A stretch of DNA of 32,613 nucleotides from positions 1-32,613 of the forward strand of contig JAQVCT010000030.1 of NCBI GenBank assembly GCA_028689655.1, in the 5' to 3' direction. The position numbers and the translations under genes are program-made. This DNA comes from Lachnospiraceae bacterium (GTDB lineage Bacteria > Bacillota > Clostridia > Lachnospirales > Lachnospiraceae). The notes below the pieces were generated by a model that had not been told where the DNA came from, ran no database searches, and saw nothing but the letters and a program-made list of their open reading frames with translations. This document shows positions 1-7,214 of this stretch, piece after piece (position 1 is the first letter of the stretch; the number at the start of each line of letters is the position of its first letter).

Positions 1-86
1 CGAAGCACACCCTCTTTGATTGCATTTCCAGCCTCCATGGAGGTCAGGCTCCCCTTCAGGGAATCTATTGCCACTACTACCTTCAT
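1..86 (-). CDS. Glycerate kinase, N-terminal fragment cut by the window edge
   Basis: Only the first 28 codons are present; the gene runs off the left edge. The translation begins MKVVVAIDSLKGSLTSMEAG and continues NAIKEGVLR, which matches the start of the GarK/GlxK family of ATP-dependent glycerate kinases, including the conserved D-S-x-K-G-S-L motif near residue 8. These enzymes phosphorylate D-glycerate (usually to 2-phosphoglycerate) in the cytoplasm. The start ATG is preceded by a purine-rich AAAGGCGA ribosome binding site. It lies downstream of the aldo/keto reductase, across a purine-rich gap. Together with the hydroxyacid dehydrogenase at 5145-6110 it gives the cluster a plausible exit from hydroxypyruvate through glycerate into glycolysis; that link is inference. 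The family call is firm despite the short fragment. Confidence 0.82.
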   Translation of the reverse strand, partial: MKVVVAIDSLKGSLTSMEAGNAIKEGVL

Positions 87-253
87 TCTCTTCGCCTTTC
101 TATTTCTTAGATTTCCTTATCTTTTTTATCTTTCTGTCTTTTTGTCCTTCCCTATCTTTCTCTTTTCCTGTCTTTTTGTCTTTCCCTATCTTTTTCTCTC
201 TGTCTTTCTTTCCTCATCTGTCATTTGTCGTAATGCTCTTTCATTCCCTATGA
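87..253 (-). repeat. Purine-rich low-complexity gap with an imperfect direct repeat
   Basis: The plus strand is almost entirely pyrimidine between about 105 and 225, so the minus-strand transcript would be almost entirely A and G. An imperfect duplication of roughly 45 bases is visible: the string TGTCTTTTTGTC is followed by TTCCCTATCTTT at about 135-161 and again at about 170-195. No convincing gene, promoter or terminator is present. The plus-strand open frames here encode only phenylalanine/leucine/serine-rich low-complexity peptide and are not credible genes. Homopurine tracts can form triplexes or slow replication; whether this one does is unknown. Confidence 0.6.
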
Positions 254-1108
254 TCAGACAATATCCAGATACTCTTTTCTCACAGGTGCCGGAAAATCTT
301 TACTGAGAAGTGCTATATCCTCCTCTGTCAGTAAGAGATCCATTGCCTTGCTGTTCTCTATCACATGACTTTCCTGGGAAGCCTTTGGAATCGCTATGGT
401 TCCCGGGTGTGCCAATACAAATGCGATCAGTATCACTGCCGGGCTGACCCCGTATTTCTCACTGAGTGTCTGTACCGATGGACTCTGGTAGATTCCTCTC
501 CCCAGGGTACCTCCCTGTGCCATGGGACAATATGCCATGAGGGGCATCTGATGTTCTGTAAGCCAGGGCAGCAGACTGTACTCTACGCCTCTGGATGCCA
601 CGTGGTACAGTACCTGATCCAGTTGACAATGTGTTCCACCTGACAGTGATGTCAGTTCTTCCATCTCATCCAAATCCAGATTGGACACACCCCAGCTCCT
701 GATCTTTCCCTTTTGTACCATCTGTTCCATGCACTCTATGGTCTCACGAAATGGAATACTGCCTCTCCAGTGCAGGAGATACATATCCAGATACTCCATC
801 TGCAATCTTTGGAGAGACTGATCCAGACTTTTTTCCAATTTTCCTTTTCCTGCATTATGAGGATATACCTTGGATACCACAAATAATTTTTCCCGTTCCT
901 CATGACGCAGTGCTTCTCCTATGAGTATCTCACTGGCACCATCTCCGTACATCTCTGCGGTATCGATCAGTGTCATGCCCCGTTCGATTCCCGTTCTCAG
1001 TGCCGCGATCTCTTCCTTTTTGACGGTGCTGTTCTCCCCCATATACCAGGTTCCCTGTCCCAGTCTCGGCATAACCATTCCATTTTTTAAAATCATATTT
1101 TTATTCAT
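254..1108 (-). CDS. Aldo/keto reductase, NADPH-dependent type
   Basis: This 284-residue soluble TIM-barrel oxidoreductase would interconvert an aldehyde or ketone with its alcohol using NAD(P)H. The catalytic tetrad of the family can be read directly: D49 and Y54 in IDTAEMYG, K80 in VVSKVY, and H113 in LLHWRG. The start has LGQGTW near residue 17, and WGVSNLD lies in the middle of the barrel. Length is normal for the AKR family. The ATG has a GAGGAAGG ribosome binding site 7 bases upstream, supplied by the last copy of the 88-bp repeat at 1111-1374. It is downstream of rpoN and upstream of glycerate kinase, so a role in reducing a sugar-derived aldehyde is plausible, but its substrate cannot be read from sequence. 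Confidence 0.9.
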   Translation of the reverse strand: MNKNMILKNGMVMPRLGQGTWYMGENSTVKKEEIAALRTGIERGMTLIDTAEMYGDGASEILIGEALRHEEREKLFVVSKVYPHNAGKGKLEKSLDQSLQRLQMEYLDMYLLHWRGSIPFRETIECMEQMVQKGKIRSWGVSNLDLDEMEELTSLSGGTHCQLDQVLYHVASRGVEYSLLPWLTEHQMPLMAYCPMAQGGTLGRGIYQSPSVQTLSEKYGVSPAVILIAFVLAHPGTIAIPKASQESHVIENSKAMDLLLTEEDIALLSKDFPAPVRKEYLDIV

Positions 1109-1110
1109 AC

Positions 1111-1374
1111 GGGTTCCTTCCTCTAATGTAACGCCCCCTCACATTCGTTCGGCGGCAGGTCGGCGGAACCATTTTTAATATGAGTCTTCGACTCATATGG
1201 GTTCCTTCCTCTAATGTAACGCCCCCTCACGTGCGTTCGGCGGCAGGTCGGCGGAACCATTTTTAATATGAGTCTTCGACTCATATGGGTTCCCTCCTCT
1301 AATGTAACGCCCCCTCACGTGCGTTCGGCGGCAGGTCGGCGGAACCATTTTTAATATGAGTCTTCGACTCATAT
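1111..1374 (-). repeat. Three tandem 88-bp copies of a ribosome-binding-site-bearing element
   Basis: Three near-identical 88-bp units start at 1111, 1199 and 1287, with the left end of a fourth at 1375. In the transcribed (minus) sense each unit has the same order. First comes a perfect 9-bp stem ATATGAGTC with loop GAA (plus-strand positions 1178-1198, 1266-1286 and 1354-1374). Then GGTTCC, a conserved core ending GAGGGGGCGTTACATTAGA, and finally AGGAGGGAACCC or its variant GGAAGGAACCC. GGTTCC is complementary to the GGAACC next to the Shine-Dalgarno sequence. The 3' end of rpoN (residues ERREPI and stop) lies within the upstream boundary, so its TGA forms ATGA with an in-repeat ATG. A diverged single copy is at 10616-10711. 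The units are non-coding or encode at most a peptide of about 50 residues. Confidence 0.9.
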
Positions 1375-2703
1375 GGGTTCCCTCCTCTCAAAACTTCCGG
1401 GGATGTTCATTTCTTCTCTGTATTTTGCGATTACTCTGCGTGAGAGTTCGATGCCCTGATCCAGCAGAAGTTTTGCCAGCTTCTGATCACTGTAGGGCTT
1501 TGCCTTATTCTCCCCCGCGATGAGCTCTTTCAATAATTCTTTGATCTCCATGGCTCCCACTGCCTTTGCCACAGAACCGGAGAATAGATTTTTCATGAAA
1601 ATAGTGCCCTTGGGACATTGGATATATTTTCCCTTGATGGCTCTGCTGACGGTGGATGTGTGAATATGCAGTTCCTCCGCAAGGCTCGCCATGGTCATGG
1701 GCTCCAGGAACCCTTTTCCCTCCAGAAAATTCATCTCGTGGGCAAGGACTGCCTCCGATATGGACTGAACGGTCTGTCTTCTCTGGGCTATGCTGCTCAT
1801 GATAAATCGAACGCGATCCAGCTTCAACTTAAAATAGGATGCAAGTTCTCCATCCTTTGATTCATTCATCATGCGCAGATAGTAGTCATTCATATGGTAG
1901 TCTTCCACCCAGTTGTCATTCAGTTCCACTTTCCACTTTCCCGCTTCATCTTTTTGGAAAATGATATCCGGCACGATGTAATTGGCATGTACACTGATAA
2001 ATTCATTCATCGGTCTTGGATTTAACTGACATATGATCTCAATATACTGACGCACTTCCAAGGTGGAAAGCTTCATATCTCTGGATATGTTACTGATCTT
2101 TCCATCCGCCACATCCTCCAGATGATTTTCCACGATCCTCCATAGATCTGTGTCTTCCAATCCTTTTACTTCCAACTGGCGCAGAAGGCAATGTTTCAAA
2201 TCTTCCGCAAATATTCCAAAAGGTTCCAGATGGCGAAGCCGCTCCAGCACACCCTGAACTGTCATCAAAGGCATCTTTGTCTCCGCGGCTACCTCTTCCT
2301 CCGATAAGGTAAAAAATCCCGTCTCATCCAGACAATCGATGAGATATTCCATCAAAGCCCATTCCCTGTCTGTAAAATCATTTCTGGAAAGCTGATCCAT
2401 CAGAAAAGTTTTAACAGATTCCTCCTCCTGATCGGGAATGTCCTTTTTTCCCTTGTCCTCTTCCTCTCCGTATTCTTCACTGCGGTTTTCCCGCGGAGCA
2501 TTATAGTCATAGGTATTGTGTAGTGCCTCCATCCCTGCACTTTCACTTTTTCCACTGTAGTCAAGTAATGGATTCTCCAAATATTCTTCCTGTAAAAACT
2601 CTTTCAGTTCTCCACTGTCCATTGCAAGAATTTCCAAAGATTGAATCTGTGTTTGTGAAAGCAGCTGACGCTGTTCCAAAAACATCCCATTCTTTACATC
2701 CAT
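1369..2703 (-). CDS. rpoN: RNA polymerase sigma-54 factor
   Basis: This 444-residue protein is sigma-54, which directs RNA polymerase to -24/-12 promoters that need an AAA+ activator to open. Region I is visible as the glutamine/leucine-rich start (QRQLLSQTQIQSLEIL, residues 11-26), followed by ENPLLDY and an acidic stretch. The core-binding domain follows, then the helix-turn-helix with TSTVSRAIKGKYIQCP, and the RpoN box LSRRVIAKYR at about residues 420-429. The box differs slightly from the usual ARRTVAKYRE. The start has a GGAGA ribosome binding site. It follows the activator at 2716-4605 by 12 bases, so the two are almost certainly cotranscribed. The last residues, RREPI, are encoded by the boundary of the 88-bp repeat, where the original stop probably overlapped the next gene's start. 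Confidence 0.96.
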   Translation of the reverse strand: MDVKNGMFLEQRQLLSQTQIQSLEILAMDSGELKEFLQEEYLENPLLDYSGKSESAGMEALHNTYDYNAPRENRSEEYGEEEDKGKKDIPDQEEESVKTFLMDQLSRNDFTDREWALMEYLIDCLDETGFFTLSEEEVAAETKMPLMTVQGVLERLRHLEPFGIFAEDLKHCLLRQLEVKGLEDTDLWRIVENHLEDVADGKISNISRDMKLSTLEVRQYIEIICQLNPRPMNEFISVHANYIVPDIIFQKDEAGKWKVELNDNWVEDYHMNDYYLRMMNESKDGELASYFKLKLDRVRFIMSSIAQRRQTVQSISEAVLAHEMNFLEGKGFLEPMTMASLAEELHIHTSTVSRAIKGKYIQCPKGTIFMKNLFSGSVAKAVGAMEIKELLKELIAGENKAKPYSDQKLAKLLLDQGIELSRRVIAKYREEMNIPGSFERREPI

Positions 2704-2715
2704 TCCCTTTTTCTC

Positions 2716-4605
2716 CTATTGTTTCTCTTCACTTTGTTTTTTTGCCATTCGCCACAAAGTCGTTCTGCTGACTCCAAGTTCTTCCGCAAGTTCTTTCTTT
2801 TTCTTTTTGGATTGAAGCTGCCTGTATATGTTCTCCACTTCATCTTCCGATACAGTGGAAACAGCTTTTTTCTGTTCCTTTTTCTCTTCCATTTTTCTGA
2901 AGATCTTTAGCTGTTTTAACAGGGACTCGCTGATCTCATTGGTATCATTTAACACGATTAGTCTCTCGCAGATGTTTCTCAATTCTCTGACATTTCCATA
3001 CCACTCATATTCCTTCATCATGCGTGCTGCCTCCGGGCTCACTGTTGGAATACTCTTACCCATCTCACAGGCGAACTGGGATAAATAAAAGTCCACCAGT
3101 TCCTGAATATCTTCTTTTCTTTCACGGAGGGGTGGAATATTAATATCCAGCAGATTCAGACGATAATACAGATCAGAACGGAATTTTCCCTCCTTGATCT
3201 GTTCTTCTATATTAATGTTGGTGGCTGATATGACGCGGACATCAATGGGATGTACACTGGTGCTTCCGATTCGTCTAATCTCTTTCTCCTGTAACACCCG
3301 TAAAAGCTTTGCCTGTAATGCAATGGGAATCTCTCCGATCTCATCCAGGAAAATCGTTCCTTTATGTGCCAGTTCGAAAAGACCGATCTTCCCTCCCTTG
3401 GCGGCTCCCGAAAATGCCCCCGCTTCATAACCGAACAGTTCGCTCTCCAGAAGATTCTCCGGGAGTGCGGCACAGTTCAACGCCACAAAAGGCTGATCAC
3501 TTCTCATGCTTGCCTGGTGAATACTATGTGCAAAAAGTTCTTTTCCAGTTCCAGTCTCTCCGATGATCAGCACATTGGAATTTACCTTACTGTAACGATC
3601 TGCCTTCTGAATATCCCCATGGATAGCCTCACTTTTACCCAGAATATCTTTGAATGTATATTTTGCTGTCAGACCTTTCTCTGCCAGTACACGTCTGATC
3701 TTGCTTTCCTCTTCAATAATACGATCCGTATTTTTTACGAAAATAAGTGCTCCCGCCTCCTCATCATTTTGAAGAGGTTTAAAATGCACCAGATAATCTT
3801 TATCATGAATCCTGAGTACTTTTTCCTTCTCAGAATTATTTTCTAATATTTCCATCCATTGTGGCGACTTGATCAGACTGGACGCCTGTAATCCTTTTAC
3901 GTCTCCGATGGTGGAGAGCTGCAGGGTGCGATATGCCTGATTATTAATCGCCTGAATACAGCGGTGTTGATCCACCGCAATAATACTGTCTTCGCTGTTA
4001 TTCAACATGGTGTTCACCAGACTTGCCCGATTACGCTCCTGATTGATGGTCCTTGCAGTGCTGAGCGCTTCCATCATGGCTGCTTCCACCACTTCCTGTT
4101 TCGTATGGATATGTACACGACGTAACCCCAGCTTGTCACAGATACCGCACATGGTTCCTGCACCTACAAAGGTATCCGCCCCATCCGCTATGGCTTTCTT
4201 AATGGCCTCCTCTGTGGAATGCTCATCTGTCACATCATACACACGGATCTTTGCGCCACACAGATCTTCCAGATCTTTTAGATAACTGATCTCTATATGA
4301 TGGAGAAAAAGCGCTATGTTTCTCCCAGCAAGTGCACGGCACTGTACCAGAGCGTCCAATATATCAAAACTGCTGAACTGTATCTTGATCATGTGCTTCA
4401 ACGGGAATAAGTCGTGGAGTACATCAGACGTCATTCCTCTTGCCACCAGGATATCTGCATCCATATTTTCCGCCAGTTTTTCCGGTGTGCCGAAAATATA
4501 GGTGGTTTCTATTGTTACATTTTCATATACTGGAAGTTTTTTCACAACATTTTCAAATACTGATTTCAACTCCAAATGCGGGATAAAAACCCTGATCTTG
4601 ACCAT
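2716..4605 (-). CDS. PrpR-type sigma-54-dependent transcriptional activator (regulator A)
   Basis: A 629-residue enhancer-binding protein. Residues 1-195 resemble the PrpR N-terminal ligand-sensing domain, which in PrpR binds a tricarboxylate-type metabolite (DADILVARG at 49-57). Residues about 200-300 look like a PAS domain. The AAA+ domain spans about 320-555, with Walker A GETGTGKE (349-356), Walker B TIFLDE (417-422) and the sigma-54 contact loop as GAFSGA (396-401) where GAFTGA is usual. A Fis-type helix-turn-helix, LAEELGVSRTTLW, lies at about 606-618. It is immediately upstream of rpoN. Its leader holds the 56-bp hairpin array. It is a paralogue of the plus-strand regulator at 11850-13772. 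It would activate some of the five sigma-54 promoters here; which ones is inference. Confidence 0.93.
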   Translation of the reverse strand: MVKIRVFIPHLELKSVFENVVKKLPVYENVTIETTYIFGTPEKLAENMDADILVARGMTSDVLHDLFPLKHMIKIQFSSFDILDALVQCRALAGRNIALFLHHIEISYLKDLEDLCGAKIRVYDVTDEHSTEEAIKKAIADGADTFVGAGTMCGICDKLGLRRVHIHTKQEVVEAAMMEALSTARTINQERNRASLVNTMLNNSEDSIIAVDQHRCIQAINNQAYRTLQLSTIGDVKGLQASSLIKSPQWMEILENNSEKEKVLRIHDKDYLVHFKPLQNDEEAGALIFVKNTDRIIEEESKIRRVLAEKGLTAKYTFKDILGKSEAIHGDIQKADRYSKVNSNVLIIGETGTGKELFAHSIHQASMRSDQPFVALNCAALPENLLESELFGYEAGAFSGAAKGGKIGLFELAHKGTIFLDEIGEIPIALQAKLLRVLQEKEIRRIGSTSVHPIDVRVISATNINIEEQIKEGKFRSDLYYRLNLLDINIPPLRERKEDIQELVDFYLSQFACEMGKSIPTVSPEAARMMKEYEWYGNVRELRNICERLIVLNDTNEISESLLKQLKIFRKMEEKKEQKKAVSTVSEDEVENIYRQLQSKKKKKELAEELGVSRTTLWRMAKKQSEEKQ

Positions 4606-4633
4606 GTCCGCTACCCTCTTTCTTAATTGAAAT

Positions 4634-4944
4634 ATGCTCGACTATGATACGTCATGCTCTTCGAGCATTCCTGACACAGATCACTTTGTAATCTGGTCAT
4701 ATTGACGTCAGTCATTTCATGACTTCCTGACACAGATTACTTTGTAATCTGGTCATATTAACGTCAGTCATTTCATGACTTCCTGACACAGATTACTACG
4801 TAATCTGGTCATATTGACGTCAGTCATTTCATGACTTCCTGACACAGATTACTTTGTAATCTGGTCATATTGACGTCAGTCATTTCATGACTTCCTGACA
4901 CAGATTACTTTGTAATCTGGTCATATTATATCATAGTTGAGCAT
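4634..4944 (-). repeat. Five-copy 56-bp hairpin array inside a 16-bp inverted repeat
   Basis: Units beginning CTGACACAGA on the plus strand start at 4671, 4727, 4783, 4839 and 4895, exactly 56 bp apart. Each holds CAGATTAC-TTT-GTAATCTG, and consecutive units are joined by GTCAT-TTC-ATGAC (4711-4723, then every 56 bp). One unit has TAC instead of TTT in the loop. The left edge carries a different hairpin, ATGCTC-TTC-GAGCAT (4654-4668). The whole array is flanked by ATGCTCGACTATGATA (4634-4649) and its near-perfect inverse, TATCATAGTTGAGCAT (4929-4944; one mismatch). It fills the leader of the activator gene starting at 4605. There are no unique spacers, so it is not CRISPR. As RNA it could fold into a multi-hairpin structure; as DNA, into cruciforms. 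Confidence 0.88.
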
Positions 4945-4983
4945 TCCCAAATAGGAGCAATTAAGGTTTGGCAATTATTGCTA

Positions 4984-5144
4984 TTACGTAACTATTCAGG
5001 ACCCCATACACAAAATCGCTTCTTCGAAGCTTTCCTTTTGCTTATGTGGTTACTTCGCCAAATAAATTCACAAAAATCAGCTCACTCATGCAAGCATGAT
5101 TCGCATATTTTTATGAATTTGCTTGGCTCTGAATTGTTACGTTA
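4984..5144 (-). repeat. Composite inverted-repeat element after the hydroxyacid dehydrogenase
   Basis: TTACGTAACTATTCAG (4984-4999) is matched in inverse by CTGAATTGTTACGTTA (5129-5144), 14 of 16 positions agreeing, so the segment is bounded by an inverted repeat. Inside are a GCTTC-TTC-GAAGC hairpin (5018-5030), an AAATTCA/TGAATTT pair, and CATGC-AA-GCATG near 5089-5100. It touches the stop codon of the gene ending at 5145 and could serve as its 3' structure, although it lacks a clean U-tract. No coding potential is seen between 4606 and 5144. Confidence 0.6.
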
Positions 5145-6110
5145 TTACTTATTTACTACATTCACAGGGGCACCTGCGATGAATGCTTTTACATTCTCAA
5201 CGGTGATGTCCATGATTCTCTGACGGGATTCCTTAGCTGCCCATGAAATATGTGGTGTGATGAGGCAGTTCTTTGCTTTTAATAATGGATTCTCTGCTTT
5301 GATGGGCTCCGTGGATACCACGTCGAGTCCTGCTGCATATACTTTACCGCTGTTCAGTGCATCCGCAAGATCCTGCTCTACTACCAACTGTCCACGGCTG
5401 TTGTTGATGATGATAACACCATCTTTCATCTTCGCGATGTTCTCTTTATTGATGATGCCCTCTGTCTCCGGGAATAATGGGCAGTGGAGGCAGATCACAT
5501 CTGACTGTGCCAGTAAAGTATCAAGGTCTACGTATTCTGCCAGAGCTTTTCCAGCATCACTCTGGAAGCTGTCATATGCGATTACTTTCATGTTCATTGC
5601 TTTCAAGATCTTAGCCGTGGTCTGACCGATACGTCCCAGTCCGATGATACCTACTGTCTTGTGTGCCAGTTCGATCATGGGGTAATCCCAGTAGCACCAG
5701 TCCTGGTTATTCTGCCATTTACCGGCTTTTACTGTCTGGTCATGGTATCCGAAGTGAGAGCAGATCTCCAGTAAAAGTCCTGCTGCATACTGTCCTACAA
5801 TATCAGTTCCGTAGGTAGGTACATTGACCACAGGGATTCCTTTTTCCTTGCAGTAGTTGTAATCTGCTACATTGTAGCCTGTTGCCAGGAATGCAACCAG
5901 TTTCAGATTGGGGCACTGATCGATGGTCGCTTTTGTCAAAGGTGTCTTGTTGGTGATTACTACCTCCGCATCGCCGATTCTCTCTGCAATGATGGGTGCC
6001 TCCACATAGGATGTCCTGTCATATACGGTCACTTCGCCTAATTTTTCAAGTTCTGCCCAGCTTAAATCTCCAGGGTTCTCTGTATATCCATCTAATACTA
6101 CGATTTTCAT
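5145..6110 (-). CDS. D-isomer-specific 2-hydroxyacid dehydrogenase (hydroxypyruvate/glyoxylate reductase-like)
   Basis: A 321-residue NAD(P)-dependent cytoplasmic dehydrogenase, the usual length of the family. The nucleotide-binding motif GLGRIG is at residues 157-162. The catalytic triad is visible as R239 in NNSRGQ, E268 in STEP and H287 in ITPHISW. Family members most like this reduce hydroxypyruvate to D-glycerate, or act on related 2-ketoacids. As the last gene of the operon from 11539, with a glycerate kinase at the left end of the window, a hydroxypyruvate-to-glycerate step is the simplest reading. D-lactate or another 2-hydroxyacid cannot be excluded. The start has an AAGGAG site, and 63 bases separate it from the preceding gene. 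Confidence 0.9.
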   Translation of the reverse strand: MKIVVLDGYTENPGDLSWAELEKLGEVTVYDRTSYVEAPIIAERIGDAEVVITNKTPLTKATIDQCPNLKLVAFLATGYNVADYNYCKEKGIPVVNVPTYGTDIVGQYAAGLLLEICSHFGYHDQTVKAGKWQNNQDWCYWDYPMIELAHKTVGIIGLGRIGQTTAKILKAMNMKVIAYDSFQSDAGKALAEYVDLDTLLAQSDVICLHCPLFPETEGIINKENIAKMKDGVIIINNSRGQLVVEQDLADALNSGKVYAAGLDVVSTEPIKAENPLLKAKNCLITPHISWAAKESRQRIMDITVENVKAFIAGAPVNVVNK

Positions 6111-6173
6111 GATTTAATCTCCTTTTCTTTTTCCAGTTCCTATTTGTTTTATGATCCTTTAGCTGCTTGTCTG

Positions 6174-7070
6174 TTAGTCTTCCAGAAGTGCCCAGGCTCT
6201 ATTTACCACTCTCTTGGTGTTGGCAAGTACGATGTCTTCATCCTCGTCACCTATGAGCGTCACTTCCATGGATAATACAAGCGGATTCTCCGCATTGAAA
6301 AATCCTTCCTGTTTTAATACGGTAAAGTAGTCCAAAAGTTCTGCTGTATCATTGGCACTGTTAGGGAATCCCATTCGTGGGTGTTTGTCTCCGTATCCCT
6401 CACAGTCAGGCTGTACCACTGCATTGCCAAAGTGAAGATGTGTGATGTATGGTTTTAAAGTCTGGATGACGAATTTGGATGTCTCGTATGTGGTAGGGAA
6501 ATGGGAGAGATCCACCAGCAGACCAAAGTTATTGTTGGTCATTCTCATATCTGCTGCAAATTTTGCCGCATAGGGTGCCGGTCCGATCAATGCTGCTTTA
6601 TCCATATCGAAATCAAACACTTCTAACTCTACCATCATTCCTTTGCCAGCCGCATAATCACAGAGATTGCGTGTGGTCTTTAATAACTGTGCATAAGCCT
6701 GATCCTTGGTGGCTTCTTCCCATTTTCCAGCCAGAAATGCAATTCCTTTTGCCCCAAGCTCTTCCGCTTCATCGATTGCTTCCAGTAAAGTATCTTCCGC
6801 TGCTTTTCTGCCCGCTTCATCGATATCATTTGGATTTAATTTGGGTCCTAATAATCTTGGCTGTGCACCGTAGCAGACCTTCATGTGAGACTGTGCCAGT
6901 AATTTCTTCACCGCTTCTCTCTCTTCCTCATCCTTGCATTTGGTGATCTCGATTGCATCGAAGAAATCATCGGATGCAATTTTTTTGATGGATTCTAACA
7001 CCCCTGATTTTGGAAATGACATCCATCTGATGGTACCTACCTGAAAATATTTGTGAATTGATTCTCTCAT
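6174..7070 (-). CDS. Sugar phosphate isomerase/epimerase-family TIM barrel (paralogue 1)
   Basis: A 298-residue protein of the xylose-isomerase-like/AP-endonuclease-2 TIM-barrel superfamily, which isomerises, epimerises or decarboxylates small sugars and sugar acids with a divalent metal. Likely metal ligands are the glutamate in LEVFDFD, the Asp-His in VDLSHFP, the histidine in HLHFGN and the glutamate in SMEV near the C-terminus. The signature YGDKHPRMGFPNSAND is shared almost exactly with the adjacent gene at 7215-8126, so the two are clearly paralogues. An AGGAGG site precedes the ATG. Retention of two copies side by side suggests two successive or stereochemically different steps, or a heteromer. 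The exact reaction is not identifiable from sequence. Confidence 0.88.
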   Translation of the reverse strand: MRESIHKYFQVGTIRWMSFPKSGVLESIKKIASDDFFDAIEITKCKDEEEREAVKKLLAQSHMKVCYGAQPRLLGPKLNPNDIDEAGRKAAEDTLLEAIDEAEELGAKGIAFLAGKWEEATKDQAYAQLLKTTRNLCDYAAGKGMMVELEVFDFDMDKAALIGPAPYAAKFAADMRMTNNNFGLLVDLSHFPTTYETSKFVIQTLKPYITHLHFGNAVVQPDCEGYGDKHPRMGFPNSANDTAELLDYFTVLKQEGFFNAENPLVLSMEVTLIGDEDEDIVLANTKRVVNRAWALLED

Positions 7071-7133
7071 TTTTATAATTCCTCCTGTCTTCTATTTCGT
7101 TTTTTTATCTAATTTCTTTATCTGATGATACCA

Positions 7134-7188
7134 GGGTCAAAATATCATGCGTTTCGTGCTCCCACGAAAAAGCATGAATTTGGGACCC
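7134..7188 (-). other. Long interrupted hairpin between the two isomerase paralogues
   Basis: GGGTC (7134-7138) pairs with GACCC (7184-7188), TCATGC pairs with GCATGA, and TTTCGTG pairs with CACGAAA around a CTCC loop. This gives one long stem with internal loops. It lies in the 144-base gap between the gene ending at 7215 and the start at 7070. There is no U-tract, so transcript processing or stability is more likely than termination. A second short palindrome, CCTGGGA/TCCCAGG, spans the stop codon of the upstream gene at about 7197-7229. Confidence 0.55.
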
Positions 7189-7214
7189 ACTTACAGCCCT
7201 GGGATTTCTGTGAT

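Noticed and set aside
16..306. Plus-strand frames of 77-96 codons at the left end
   Set aside because: They translate the pyrimidine-rich tract into Phe/Leu/Ser repeats, have no ribosome binding site and overlap the glycerate kinase start on the other strand.
4671..4926. CRISPR array
   Set aside because: The 56-bp units are contiguous with no unique spacers, and no cas genes are present.
4967..4981. TTGGCAATTATTGC on the plus strand as a sixth sigma-54 promoter
   Set aside because: GG and GC are 8 rather than 10 bases apart, and it points into the 3' end of a minus-strand gene.
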